Notes under the pieces: generated by a model | Told to the model about the DNA's origin: nothing | Databases searched by the model: none | Seen by the model: only the letters and a program-made list of their open reading frames with translations | Origin: JAHBNG01 sp039028975 | GTDB lineage: Bacteria; Chloroflexota; Anaerolineae; Caldilineales; Caldilineaceae | Assembly: GCA_039028975.1 (NCBI GenBank) | Contig: JBCCHB010000055.1 | Span: 1 to 64,000 of the forward strand | Length of the DNA: 64,000 bases | Reading direction: 5' to 3' | Made by a program: the position numbers and the translations under genes | Shown: piece by piece, positions 54,491-63,623 of the stretch | Numbering within the stretch: position 1 is the stretch's first letter | Layout: the number at the start of each line of letters is the position of its first letter

Positions 54491-55471
54491 ATGAATGCTA
54501 TCGATACGACTTCCATCGAGAATTTAAGCGAGCCAGAAAAGAACTTCGAATACCTGTGGCAAACGCTCGATAGAAACTACGGTATTTTTGGGCCTAAGCG
54601 GATTAACTGGGCATTGCTCTACGACGTCTACAGACCAAGGGTCAATTCACAAACGACGGATGAAGAGCTGATCCATATAATGGCTGATTTGATCGGACAC
54701 CTTAATGATAATCATGTTATGATTAAAGCTGGTGAACGATATTACGTGTCAGGGATATTGGGCGGTATGGAAATGGAGGATTTTTCGCTTAACCTGATCA
54801 AAAGTACTTACCTTGACGGAGACGCTCAATCACGGATGAAAGAGCGATTCAATTTTGGCTGGCTTACCGACTCTATCGGTTATTTTCACTTCAGTGCATT
54901 TGGGGATATCCAGCAAAGTACCACTACAATAAATGAAATTACTCGTGAATTCAAGGACGCTCAAGGGATCATAGTCGATGTACGTGGGAATGGCGGCGGT
55001 GATGATCGAGTCGGTAAGCTAATTGCCGATCGATTTGCCGACCAAAAACGATTGTACATGTGTGTCTCGACTCGAAACGGTCCCAAACATGACGATTTCT
55101 CCGCGAAAAAGAATTGGTATGTAGAACCAGCCGGGCTAATGCAATTTACCAAGCCAGTGATTGTGCTCACTCATCGCTTTACAATTAGTGCAGCAGAAAA
55201 CTTCGTTCTGGCCATGCGCGTACTCCCTCATGTCACAGTCATTGGAGATGCAACTTCTGGTGTCTTTGGTGATGTCGCTGAAGATAAATTACCAAACGGA
55301 TGGGAGTTTCGATATCCGTACTCGCTTTTTGTGGATCGGACTGGTTTCTGCTGGGAAGGCATTGGCATTCCAGCAGACATTCGCCAAACTAATTCAAAAG
55401 ATAATATAGAAAACGGCTGCGACAAAGTCATTCAACTGGCAATCGACTTGATAAATGTTGGTAGTATGTGA
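54491..55471 (+). CDS. S41-family peptidase
   Basis: About 326 aa. The C-terminal half shows the S41 tail-specific protease fold: GYFHFSAFGD, IIVDVRGNGGGDDRVGKLIA, PVIVLTHRFTISAAENFVLAM with the candidate nucleophile Ser in TISAAE, and GDATSGVFGD. No PDZ domain and no signal peptide are seen, so it may act in the cytoplasm. The frame opens at a TTG at 54398 overlapping the hydrolase, but the ATG at 54491 has AAGGAG eight bases upstream and is preferred. The neighbouring genes are closely packed in the same direction. Confidence 0.85.
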   Translation: MNAIDTTSIENLSEPEKNFEYLWQTLDRNYGIFGPKRINWALLYDVYRPRVNSQTTDEELIHIMADLIGHLNDNHVMIKAGERYYVSGILGGMEMEDFSLNLIKSTYLDGDAQSRMKERFNFGWLTDSIGYFHFSAFGDIQQSTTTINEITREFKDAQGIIVDVRGNGGGDDRVGKLIADRFADQKRLYMCVSTRNGPKHDDFSAKKNWYVEPAGLMQFTKPVIVLTHRFTISAAENFVLAMRVLPHVTVIGDATSGVFGDVAEDKLPNGWEFRYPYSLFVDRTGFCWEGIGIPADIRQTNSKDNIENGCDKVIQLAIDLINVGSM

Positions 55472-55512
55472 CTCTACTGCGTTCTCAAACGGAGCTGAGT
55501 ATAAGTAGAAAA

Positions 55513-56166
55513 ATGGAGCAAACGCTTGAACAAACCTTGTCGCAAATTCTCTGGATTGGTGGCGCACCAGATGCTGGAAAAACCACGATAGCCGCCAACT
55601 TGGCGGCAAAATATGATCTATTACATTATGAGTTTGATCATCGGGCAGTGGGCTCCGATCAACTCGACCGCGCCAAAGCACCGCGAGCCTTTGAGTGGTT
55701 CGAAAGATCGCCAGATGAGCTTTGGCAACAAAGAAACCCAGAAAAAATCGCGGCACATACGCTCGAGACGTACGTGCAAATATTTCCCACCCAATTGCAA
55801 GACCTGCTAGAGGTTGCGAACAACTCAAAAGTGATTGCGGAAGGGTGCCTTTTTCTTCCAGAGCTAGTTGCTCCCTTACTTTCAGCTGTCTCCCAAGCGA
55901 TTTGGATATTTCCGACCGAGGATTTCAAACGACAGTCTTTTGAAGAACGTGGTAAAAATAAGTACAGCACACGGGATGATAATAGCGATCCAGCCTTAGC
56001 AACCCACAACTTTTTCACCCGAGATTTTATTCTGGCGAATCACATGAGAACAGAGGCTGAAGCGAGACAATTAAAGCAATTGGAAATCGATGGATCCCTA
56101 TCGCCAGATGAGTTTGTAACGATTGTAGAAAGGCATTTTGCACCTCATCTAACAACCATATTCTGA
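55513..56166 (+). CDS. P-loop NTPase of unknown role
   Basis: About 217 aa from the ATG at 55513 (an earlier GTG at 55468 overlaps the peptidase stop). The Walker A motif WIGGAPDAGKTTIA lies near residue 15. The rest (FDHRAVGSDQLDR, EGCLFLPELV, FPTEDFKRQSFEERG) suggests a small-molecule kinase or adenylate-kinase-like fold, but no substrate can be named. It overlaps the convergent VTT-domain gene by 22 bases. Confidence 0.78.
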   Translation: MEQTLEQTLSQILWIGGAPDAGKTTIAANLAAKYDLLHYEFDHRAVGSDQLDRAKAPRAFEWFERSPDELWQQRNPEKIAAHTLETYVQIFPTQLQDLLEVANNSKVIAEGCLFLPELVAPLLSAVSQAIWIFPTEDFKRQSFEERGKNKYSTRDDNSDPALATHNFFTRDFILANHMRTEAEARQLKQLEIDGSLSPDEFVTIVERHFAPHLTTIF

Positions 56167-56747
56167 AACCAGTCAAACAAATATAGTACTGAACTGGATC
56201 CGATAAGAATCAACACAATATATTTGATGATCTTGCCAGCAGACACGGCCAGTAAAAAAGAAGCGATCCGCATTCGCATCATACCAGCGATAATGCCGGC
56301 CAGATCAAAGAGGGGAAACGGGATGGCTGAGAGGGCAAAGAGAAGCCACGCCCCGTAGCGGTCTGTCAGGCGATGAAGTCTATCAAAATAATGGCGTTGC
56401 TTTTCAGGAACCAGGGCATTGCCCGTAACCCCTGCCACATAGCCTGTCAATTCGCCAAAAGCGCTGCCAACGCCAGAGGCAATCCCCAGCCAGATTGGGT
56501 TGAGCGCAACGCCCATAGCGATCACCACGGCTATTCCCGGCGCTGGGAGGACGACTGTAGCGCTGGCAACCATGCTAATGAGGAACGCACCAACATATCC
56601 CCACTCCCCAAGCCAACGTACCCAAGCCGGGTTGAGAGCCAGCCAAAAACTTATTATCGTAATCAAAACGATCACCACAATCCCAAGTAGTTTGTTACCG
56701 GAGAAAGATTGTGGTGATCGTTTGGTCTGTTCGATTGTCACGAGCAA
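56145..56747 (-). CDS. VTT/DedA-like membrane protein
   Basis: At 200 aa, with five or six hydrophobic segments and the VTT (SNARE-associated) domain patterns VLPAPGIAVVIAMG and GVGSAFGELTGYVAG, followed by FALSAIPFPLFDLAGIIAGMMRM. Proteins of this family act in membrane homeostasis, some as lipid scramblases or flippases. The C-terminus overlaps the convergent P-loop gene. Confidence 0.87.
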   Translation of the reverse strand: MLVTIEQTKRSPQSFSGNKLLGIVVIVLITIISFWLALNPAWVRWLGEWGYVGAFLISMVASATVVLPAPGIAVVIAMGVALNPIWLGIASGVGSAFGELTGYVAGVTGNALVPEKQRHYFDRLHRLTDRYGAWLLFALSAIPFPLFDLAGIIAGMMRMRIASFLLAVSAGKIIKYIVLILIGSSSVLYLFDWFQNMVVR

Positions 56748-56868
56748 TCACTCGTTCAATGTGCTGTTCGGTATATCAGATACGACTCTCTATGACGTAG
56801 GAACTCAGTATAATACAGAAAGTATTCCCTCAGAAGTATGCGTACGATTCTAAGTCCCGGTTCTCTTG

Positions 56869-58338
56869 CTATTCCGAAGTAATGGTAACCGACTCGATGG
56901 TATCCTCAGGAGTTAATTCAGTCAGAATATCGGCGCCTTCGGTAATCTCGGCAAAGAAGCTGAATTGAGATTGGATTCCAGCAGGTGGGGGAACAAGTGC
57001 CATCAGGATTTGGCTACCACTGCTCAAAGTTGGGTTGTCTCTATGGGGGATGTATGCCATGGAACCAATTACTAAGGGGCGGCTCAAATTCTTTTCCGCT
57101 TCAAACAGATACCCTACATCTTGTGTTGGATCTGCTACATCTGGCGAACCAAAGAGAACGATTTCTGGGTTGACCAGGGCAATGGGTAATCCATCAAAGT
57201 AGCCAAGTTCGACAAGGACGACGAAATTGTTGACCGATATCGGCGCTTCGTCGACAAAAAGCTCAACTGTAAGCTCGCCTTTGCTTGTCAGAATACTCGC
57301 GGTATATTGCTTTTCTAAGTCTATAATCGTCTCCTCTGGAGGAGTATTAAAGAGGTTCACCCTCTCTACTGGATCCACAATGGCAAGCGGGCGATCATCA
57401 CTCTCCAATCGTTCCATGCTCGTCGGTGCGTAAGGCGTAGGTGTATTGGTTGGTGTTGGTGTTGGTGGTGCAGGCGTTGGTGTTGGCAGCGTGCTCTCAT
57501 CAGCCTCCTCAATCAAAATCGTTAGGATCTCATCTCCCGCAAAATCTGGGGCCGTTCCTGGGTCACGACGGGTAAGCTGATTGAGCACATCCACCCCTTC
57601 AACCACCTCGCCAAAGATTGTGTGGTTGCCATTAAGCCACTCAGTTGGGCCAAATGTAATAAAGAATTGGCTGCCATTGGTTCTTGGACCACGGTTTGCC
57701 ATAGCTAGCAGCCCCGCTCTGTCAAAGGCCAAGCCAGGGTAGAATTCATCTTCAAACTCATAGCCAGGTCCACCAGAGCCAGTACCCGTTGGATCGCCAG
57801 CTTGAGCCATGAAACCCTCCAAGACGCGATGAAAGACTGTGTTATTATAGTATCCTTCCCGTGCCAGAAAAATAAAGTTATTCACGGTTAGCGGTGCCCG
57901 TTCTGCAAAGAGCTGTAGACGCATATCTCCCTTTTCGGTCTTGATGGTGGCAAAGTAAAATTTAGCCGGATCAATGCTAATCTCTGGCGGGCTGCTATAC
58001 ATCCCATTACGTGCCATAGGCTCAAGCTGGCCTGCAGCACCCTCGCTCATTTCATTGCCGCTTTGCTCCCCATCATCGTCATTGCTATTGGTGTTGGCTT
58101 GATCGGCATCACTCTCGGACGATTCTCCAGCCTCTTCTTCAGGCTCAGGGGTTGATTCTGGCCCGACGGCGGCATTGTCCGTTTCCGACGCTTGATCAGG
58201 TTCAGACGGTTCCGACAGTGGACTAACATCACAGGCCGCCAAAAGAATTAAACAGAATATCAATAGGATAAGGGGGGCTCTAATGCTTGGGGCCGTATAG
58301 CCTATAAATGGCGAACCTTGACAGTTTATTTGCTTCAA
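56869..58338 (-). CDS. Lipoprotein with two cyclophilin domains
   Basis: At 489 aa, the signal peptide ends in a lipobox (ILLAAC, Cys 36). An acidic disordered linker (about 37-120) leads to a cyclophilin domain (about 125-280) with FHRVLEGFMAQAGDPTG, GLLAMANRGPRTNGSQFFI and a complete prolyl-isomerase pattern. A Thr/Pro-rich linker (about 282-300) is followed by a second, degenerate cyclophilin domain (about 340-489), in which the FHRV and QFF positions are lost (PIALVNPEIVLFG, SSGSQILMAL). The second domain probably binds rather than isomerises. It should be a membrane-bound extracytoplasmic foldase. Confidence 0.92.
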   Translation of the reverse strand: MKQINCQGSPFIGYTAPSIRAPLILLIFCLILLAACDVSPLSEPSEPDQASETDNAAVGPESTPEPEEEAGESSESDADQANTNSNDDDGEQSGNEMSEGAAGQLEPMARNGMYSSPPEISIDPAKFYFATIKTEKGDMRLQLFAERAPLTVNNFIFLAREGYYNNTVFHRVLEGFMAQAGDPTGTGSGGPGYEFEDEFYPGLAFDRAGLLAMANRGPRTNGSQFFITFGPTEWLNGNHTIFGEVVEGVDVLNQLTRRDPGTAPDFAGDEILTILIEEADESTLPTPTPAPPTPTPTNTPTPYAPTSMERLESDDRPLAIVDPVERVNLFNTPPEETIIDLEKQYTASILTSKGELTVELFVDEAPISVNNFVVLVELGYFDGLPIALVNPEIVLFGSPDVADPTQDVGYLFEAEKNLSRPLVIGSMAYIPHRDNPTLSSGSQILMALVPPPAGIQSQFSFFAEITEGADILTELTPEDTIESVTITSE

Positions 58339-58411
58339 AATGCTCTCCTTATTGAGAAATATTCGTTGAGAAATATTTGTTGAGAAGTGTCGGTAAATGT
58401 TTGATAGTCGG

Positions 58412-59428
58412 CTATGACGATTTAGATGCTATAGTCTTATCTTGATGCATTTCAAACCACCATAAGCCATATAGGACGAGAACAAGAATTCCGCTTCCAA
58501 CCGCCCATGCCTCTAATCGATTTGCTTGTGTTAGGAAGACCGCTACCAGACCCACAGCTCCAGCCAACAAATAGCAGATCAGAACAGCTTCTCGACGGCT
58601 GTTGGTTAAACGAGCCAAACGGTGGCTAATGTGATCTTTCCCCGGTGTTGTCAAGGGATTCACCCCCCGACGTATGCGACTCAATATCACCAAGGTTGTG
58701 TCAAAGAGGGGTAGGGCTAAGACCATAAGCGGAATCATCCACGTGATGCTATTGCTATTGGCAGGGAAACGCAACTTGATTCCAACCGCAGCCAACAAAA
58801 AACCAATAAAGAGGCTGCCCGTATCGCCCATAAAAATATGGGCAGGATTCCAATTGTGGATCAAAAATCCAGCACAAGCTCCGGCAAGGGCCGCAGCCAA
58901 CGCCCCAACTAGGTATTGATCGCTCATGGCTGCCAGCAATGTAAAGAATACAGCTGCAATCATGGCAATACCGCCTGAAAGACCGTCCATGTTGTCAAGG
59001 AGATTGAGAGCATTTGTGATGACAATAACCCAAGCGATCGTTAGCACAGGATCAAGCCAATTGTAGAATAGCTGGACCTGTACACCAGAATAGAAAAGAA
59101 TACTCGCCGCGACAAATTGTCCCCCTAGTTTGGCATAGCTCCCCAACCCCCACCGGTCGTCAATCAATCCCATGAGGCTGATCAAGGTAGCACCGATGAA
59201 GATGCCAACGACTTCATTGATAAATGGGCGCCGACCGAAGAATAGAAGGGCAATGATAAAGGCCAAATAGATGGCGGTCCCCCCCATGAGGGGGACTGGG
59301 CTGGCATGGATTTTACGAGCGGCTGGGGCATCCATGACGCCTAGGTACATGGCAAGCCGACGGATAAGTGGCGTGCCACCGACCGCCAAAATTAGCGCAC
59401 TAGCGGCCATCAAGAAATAGGGTGTCAT
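58412..59428 (-). CDS. Undecaprenyl-phosphate sugar-1-phosphate transferase (WecA/TagO-like)
   Basis: A 338-aa polytopic membrane protein of the MraY/WecA family. Motifs in order are KIHASPVPLMGG, GLIDDRWGL, TNALNLLDNMDGLSGG, HIFMGDTGSLFIGFLLA and TPGKDHISHRL, the last typical of WecA/TagO rather than MraY. It transfers a sugar phosphate to undecaprenyl phosphate to start envelope polysaccharide synthesis. The next gene downstream in the group lies 15 bases away and encodes a ligase/polymerase. Confidence 0.93.
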   Translation of the reverse strand: MTPYFLMAASALILAVGGTPLIRRLAMYLGVMDAPAARKIHASPVPLMGGTAIYLAFIIALLFFGRRPFINEVVGIFIGATLISLMGLIDDRWGLGSYAKLGGQFVAASILFYSGVQVQLFYNWLDPVLTIAWVIVITNALNLLDNMDGLSGGIAMIAAVFFTLLAAMSDQYLVGALAAALAGACAGFLIHNWNPAHIFMGDTGSLFIGFLLAAVGIKLRFPANSNSITWMIPLMVLALPLFDTTLVILSRIRRGVNPLTTPGKDHISHRLARLTNSRREAVLICYLLAGAVGLVAVFLTQANRLEAWAVGSGILVLVLYGLWWFEMHQDKTIASKSS

Positions 59429-59443
59429 GATTTTGAACCGTTA

Positions 59444-62400
59444 CTATTCGGATCCAATTGTCTCAATAAGTTGTTCAATCGTCGCTTTCTGTTCTTCTGG
59501 CGCGAGCTGTAAAGCCTGCTCTGCATAATCTTGTGCAGAGTCCCTCTGACCAGATTCTAAGAAACGTCTAGCAAGTTCCAGCGGATATTGGTAATTTCCG
59601 GCGTTTGCTTCGTTCAGCGCTTGTAGTGTTTCAATTACCTTTTCTGATTGCCCCTGCTCTTGATAAAGGGCATAGAGCTGCTGCAAAATCTGTGTATTGT
59701 CTGGAGCAACTTGACGCATCAACTCATATTGTTGGATGACCTGCTCTTGCTGCCCCAAGGTACGGTAGGCTTCGATCGCTAACTGGCGGAATTGGACAAT
59801 ATCGTCGACCTTATCCGGTGTAAGAATGGATAAACCATGTTCAGCCCACTCAGCCGACTTTACATGATCCTCCAGATCTCGGTTGAGCACAACTAAATTG
59901 CGAATCGTCCCGATGTTATTTGGCTGCATCTCCACTATCCGCTCACTGGTCTCAATAGCGTCTTCCAACAGCCCAAGCCGTGCCTGGGCCACGGCAAGAA
60001 AACTCAACATTTGAACCGTAGGACGGTGACGCCGACTAGCGTCAAGGGCCTCTACACCAGGTTCCAAAATATCAACGATCTTCTGGAAGTTCTGCTCTCG
60101 ATTATAGTAATCCGCCAGCAGAAGATAAGTCTGAGCGTATAGCTGATCAATTGACAAGCTATGTTCATATATTTCTAGCGCTTGCTCTCGTTCATTCTGG
60201 GCTAAGTAAGCATTGCCCTTCTCATTCCAAAGGTGGGCAGCGTTGGGGCTAAGGGTCACGGCCATCTCATAGGCATCCAGGCTTCGTTCAAGCTGCTTCG
60301 CTCGTTCATCTCCATCCGTAATGAGATCTGCCCACGTGCGATAGAGCCGCGCCAGATTCGCTGTATGATCTGTATTCAGCGGGTTGACCTCCTGTGCCCT
60401 GGTCAAAACAACTTCGGCGGCTCGCAACAGCTCCACTTTGCTCATGGCGTTGATCTGAAAAGGCTCCAAGGCAAGAACGTCATCAAAATCAGGAGAGGCA
60501 CCCAGTTGAAATTGGCCTTCATCTGGTGCTTGCTTGGCTTGCTCCAACAGGCTCCGTCCTAGGAAGAGCATATAGTGATCTTCTGTTTGGCGTGCACTGA
60601 GGGCACGTCGATAGAGTTCGATGCTATTGATCCAATTGCGCTGGCTGTCAAACTGCTGACCCTGCTTATAGACGATGTCCGCTCGGACAAGCCCAATATT
60701 GACATTCCCGATAACAAAGAAGATACAAACGGCTAGTACGGCACCCACAGCAACACTGACAAGCCCGCGCTCAGTCGATTTGATATTACGCTTCAAGATA
60801 GGCCAAGCGTAGACCGTGGCTGTAATAAATAGCCAAATGACCATAAGCCATGTATAGAGGGCAAAGTGGCCTGCCACCCGTTCTAGCTGATAGGTTAGCG
60901 AATCGGTACCGGCAGGTATCTGGGCCGTATTAACAGGAACAAGACGGCTGCCCTGAATCAACCCATAGACTAGCCAACCGCCCCACACAACTAGAGCATG
61001 TAAGCCAATTCCACCAATCCACCATCCAAGATCCGGTGCTTTTTTCTGACGTAATGATGAAGCAGCCATGCCAAGCAGGGCAGCCACCAGCCAAGTAAAG
61101 ATCATTAAAAAGAGTAAAGCAGGGCTGCTAAGAACTTCGCCGCTCTCTGTACGAGATGTGATGCTACTCCACAACACCGAAAAGCTATCCCGCTTTCCCT
61201 GGCTGTTGGTGGTATAAATAAAGATAAAGGTCATAAAGACCAGCAGATCAGGAAAGACTGTTGTGGCTAGTCTGGACGGTGCAAGTGCTTGATTACGTGG
61301 GTTACGAGATGAGCGTCGACCTTGGTTCTTCTGACGCCCTGAACGACGTTGACTACGGCCAGATTTTTGGGAAGAATTGAGATCCTTATTTGCTTCATCT
61401 TGGGATGCCTCATCTCCTACTAGCAATTCATTTTGCACAGCGGAGAAAGCCATCGGTTGTAGCCAACGCATGCCTAAGCAAAGAAGCATGGCCGTCTCTA
61501 TCCAGAAATAGGTACGGGTTGCTGCAATGGCAATCCCAAAGTGGATTTCGACGAAATGGGCGACGATTGTGGTAAGCAGAGCAATGATCAACAACATCCT
61601 AGGTGTATCAGATTGATCGGGCTGATCTCCGGCATGGATGAAGGCCGCAATCATAATATAAAAGACCAATCCCGCCATTAGCCCGGCAGGCAGGGCAACG
61701 CCGAAGAAGCGTAATTGTTGATCGTCAACGATGTAAAAGATAATAAAAAGCCCAATACCGCCAATGGCTAACAAGATGCTAAAGAGCATCTTGTCAAATC
61801 GAGTACGAATCAGACCGAGCCAACGCAAGCCCCAATAAAATATGGAAATAAAGAGAGCCATGTACGCAACAAAACCGAACAAACCAGTGATCACTAACGA
61901 ATCCCATGTCTCATTGTGGGCGCGATCCGGGCTTGCATTGCGTTTCTCAACGTGGGCCAAGTTGGGTGGATAAAAGGGATTATAGGCAATCCACATAGCT
62001 TCTGGACCATACCCTACCAGTGGACGTAATGCATTGACCGAATCCTCACTGCTATCGGGAAAAATCAGCGGCTCATGTGGCTGACTCATATCCGCCGCAC
62101 CTTGCCAAATAAGGATTCGGACTTGGGCCGTTGTACTTTCTTGATTCAGCAAATTGGTAAACCGCCCAATGTAGGGGACATATCGTATTGAATCAAATAG
62201 CGGAGTCGCATTCATTAGAACAATCAGAGCAATGCCGGCGATCCCAATACCGACCCATCCAAGAATTAGTGCCAGATAATTTCTGGGGCGTAAAGCACTA
62301 AAGAGCAGGAGAACAAACAGATATAGCCCTAGCAAGAGCCCAAGCCAAGGACCGCGACTCTGGGTCCAAAAGATGGCCAGCAATTGGACCATGAAGACAA

Positions 62401-63175
62401 AGAGATAGGCACCTCCGGCCAAAGCTGTTGGCATATCCTGGCGCTCATCTTCATTGACTTGCTCGTTACTGCTAAGTAAATAGGCAAAACTGTTGTAGAT
62501 TCGCTCAATGGTCAAGAATACGGCCATAATCAGATAAGCGGCCAAAAAAATTGCGTTCCCAGCATTGGCTGCAATACGCACCTGCACATCCCCGCCCCAG
62601 GGCAATGGATCGATACCATAATGTTGAATGACTCCATAAATGGCAATGGGTAGACTTGTGATGATGATGGTATGTTGAAGACGCTGTAGTTGAAGAGAAT
62701 TTCGCAGGTGTGCAGCCGTCAATGAAGCAATAATAACGTAGCTGAGAAAAGTATAGGTACCTTGTAACCGTTGATAGGAGCCCCACCAACTAACAAAGCG
62801 AGCAACACTCGTCGACGTGCTAAGGAGATAAGCGAAAACCAAGAAGAGGACAGGAAAGAGGAATGGCGTTTGCCAGATCTGTTGGGCAAGGGAGCGCTTG
62901 GTTGGCTGTACTGCCTCATCACTTGGGTCAGGAGGTGCCTTATCCACCTCACCCTTGGCTAAAGCAGGCAACCATAGTGCACCGCCATTGGCGATCTTTA
63001 CCAGCCACGCCAAAAGCATGATGAGAGCGATAGAACGCACCAGACTAATCTTATCTGGCTCAAATACCCGGCTAGAGAAAACATTAAAAAACATTGGGGC
63101 AACAATTAGTGCCGCCAGCCAACCTGCTTCAATGATACATTCACACCAATGGTCAAGTTTTGTTCGGAGGTTCAT
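59444..63175 (-). CDS. O-antigen ligase-like membrane protein with C-terminal TPR array
   Basis: A 1243-aa protein. The first 540 residues are a polytopic Wzy/WaaL-type ligase/polymerase domain with the loop FWTQSRGPWLGLLLG and a large extracellular loop (VGYGPEAMWIAYNPFYPPN). A basic, Arg/Gln-rich segment follows (about 600-635: SGRSQRRSGRQKNQGRR). Further transmembrane helices (640-820) precede a TPR array (about 828-1243) that would lie on one side of the membrane. It probably polymerises or ligates surface polysaccharide made from the lipid-linked sugar of the neighbouring WecA-like enzyme. The start at 63175 has GGAG-less context, so it is approximate. Confidence 0.88.
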   Translation of the reverse strand: MNLRTKLDHWCECIIEAGWLAALIVAPMFFNVFSSRVFEPDKISLVRSIALIMLLAWLVKIANGGALWLPALAKGEVDKAPPDPSDEAVQPTKRSLAQQIWQTPFLFPVLFLVFAYLLSTSTSVARFVSWWGSYQRLQGTYTFLSYVIIASLTAAHLRNSLQLQRLQHTIIITSLPIAIYGVIQHYGIDPLPWGGDVQVRIAANAGNAIFLAAYLIMAVFLTIERIYNSFAYLLSSNEQVNEDERQDMPTALAGGAYLFVFMVQLLAIFWTQSRGPWLGLLLGLYLFVLLLFSALRPRNYLALILGWVGIGIAGIALIVLMNATPLFDSIRYVPYIGRFTNLLNQESTTAQVRILIWQGAADMSQPHEPLIFPDSSEDSVNALRPLVGYGPEAMWIAYNPFYPPNLAHVEKRNASPDRAHNETWDSLVITGLFGFVAYMALFISIFYWGLRWLGLIRTRFDKMLFSILLAIGGIGLFIIFYIVDDQQLRFFGVALPAGLMAGLVFYIMIAAFIHAGDQPDQSDTPRMLLIIALLTTIVAHFVEIHFGIAIAATRTYFWIETAMLLCLGMRWLQPMAFSAVQNELLVGDEASQDEANKDLNSSQKSGRSQRRSGRQKNQGRRSSRNPRNQALAPSRLATTVFPDLLVFMTFIFIYTTNSQGKRDSFSVLWSSITSRTESGEVLSSPALLFLMIFTWLVAALLGMAASSLRQKKAPDLGWWIGGIGLHALVVWGGWLVYGLIQGSRLVPVNTAQIPAGTDSLTYQLERVAGHFALYTWLMVIWLFITATVYAWPILKRNIKSTERGLVSVAVGAVLAVCIFFVIGNVNIGLVRADIVYKQGQQFDSQRNWINSIELYRRALSARQTEDHYMLFLGRSLLEQAKQAPDEGQFQLGASPDFDDVLALEPFQINAMSKVELLRAAEVVLTRAQEVNPLNTDHTANLARLYRTWADLITDGDERAKQLERSLDAYEMAVTLSPNAAHLWNEKGNAYLAQNEREQALEIYEHSLSIDQLYAQTYLLLADYYNREQNFQKIVDILEPGVEALDASRRHRPTVQMLSFLAVAQARLGLLEDAIETSERIVEMQPNNIGTIRNLVVLNRDLEDHVKSAEWAEHGLSILTPDKVDDIVQFRQLAIEAYRTLGQQEQVIQQYELMRQVAPDNTQILQQLYALYQEQGQSEKVIETLQALNEANAGNYQYPLELARRFLESGQRDSAQDYAEQALQLAPEEQKATIEQLIETIGSE

Positions 63176-63616
63176 TAGATATCAGTTCTATTTTGTTTCT
63201 AGTACGATCACTTTGAAACCCATGTACTTCTGCCCATCTATAATTTCCCATTGCACTACCCGAGAGACCAAACGATGGATTTCAAATTTTCAAACTATCA
63301 TTGATTATAACACAACGCACGCCAAGGGGGTGTATAGGTCTCGCTTATACGGCATATACTGCGGTTGGCCATAGATGAGAATAATTCGATAGCATTTCAG
63401 TCGAGTAGATTATTCTCTTCGTGAAACGGGTGCAAAGCGCCATCTATGACAGAGCCAAGTGTAACGTTGGCCATTACGATGGCTTATCCGCTACTCTTCG
63501 CCAGAAAAGTCTTGTTCCGGAGCGCATTCCGTCTACTTTGGCATAATTGCGAAAAGAGAGGACAAACACATCTTAGGGCATACACATCTTCATGAGTACA
63601 AGCTTTTTCTGGCCAT
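63176..63616. other. Non-coding spacer before O-antigen ligase gene
   Basis: Promoter region for the ligase gene plus a family B element at its distal end. No gene is seen. CATAGATG (63371) and CATCTATG (63442) form a short inverted repeat; nothing else is recognisable. Confidence 0.5.
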
Positions 63617-63623
63617 CTATATG
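63491..63623. repeat. Family B inverted-repeat element, copy 3 (about 133 bp)
   Basis: Left end TACTCTTCGCCAGAAAAG, right end CATATAGATGGCCAGAAAAAG (inward). The centre matches copy 2 (TCTACTnTG..., GAGAGGACA) with about 37 extra bases in the right arm. The right end overlaps the last codons and stop of the glycosyltransferase gene. Confidence 0.7.
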
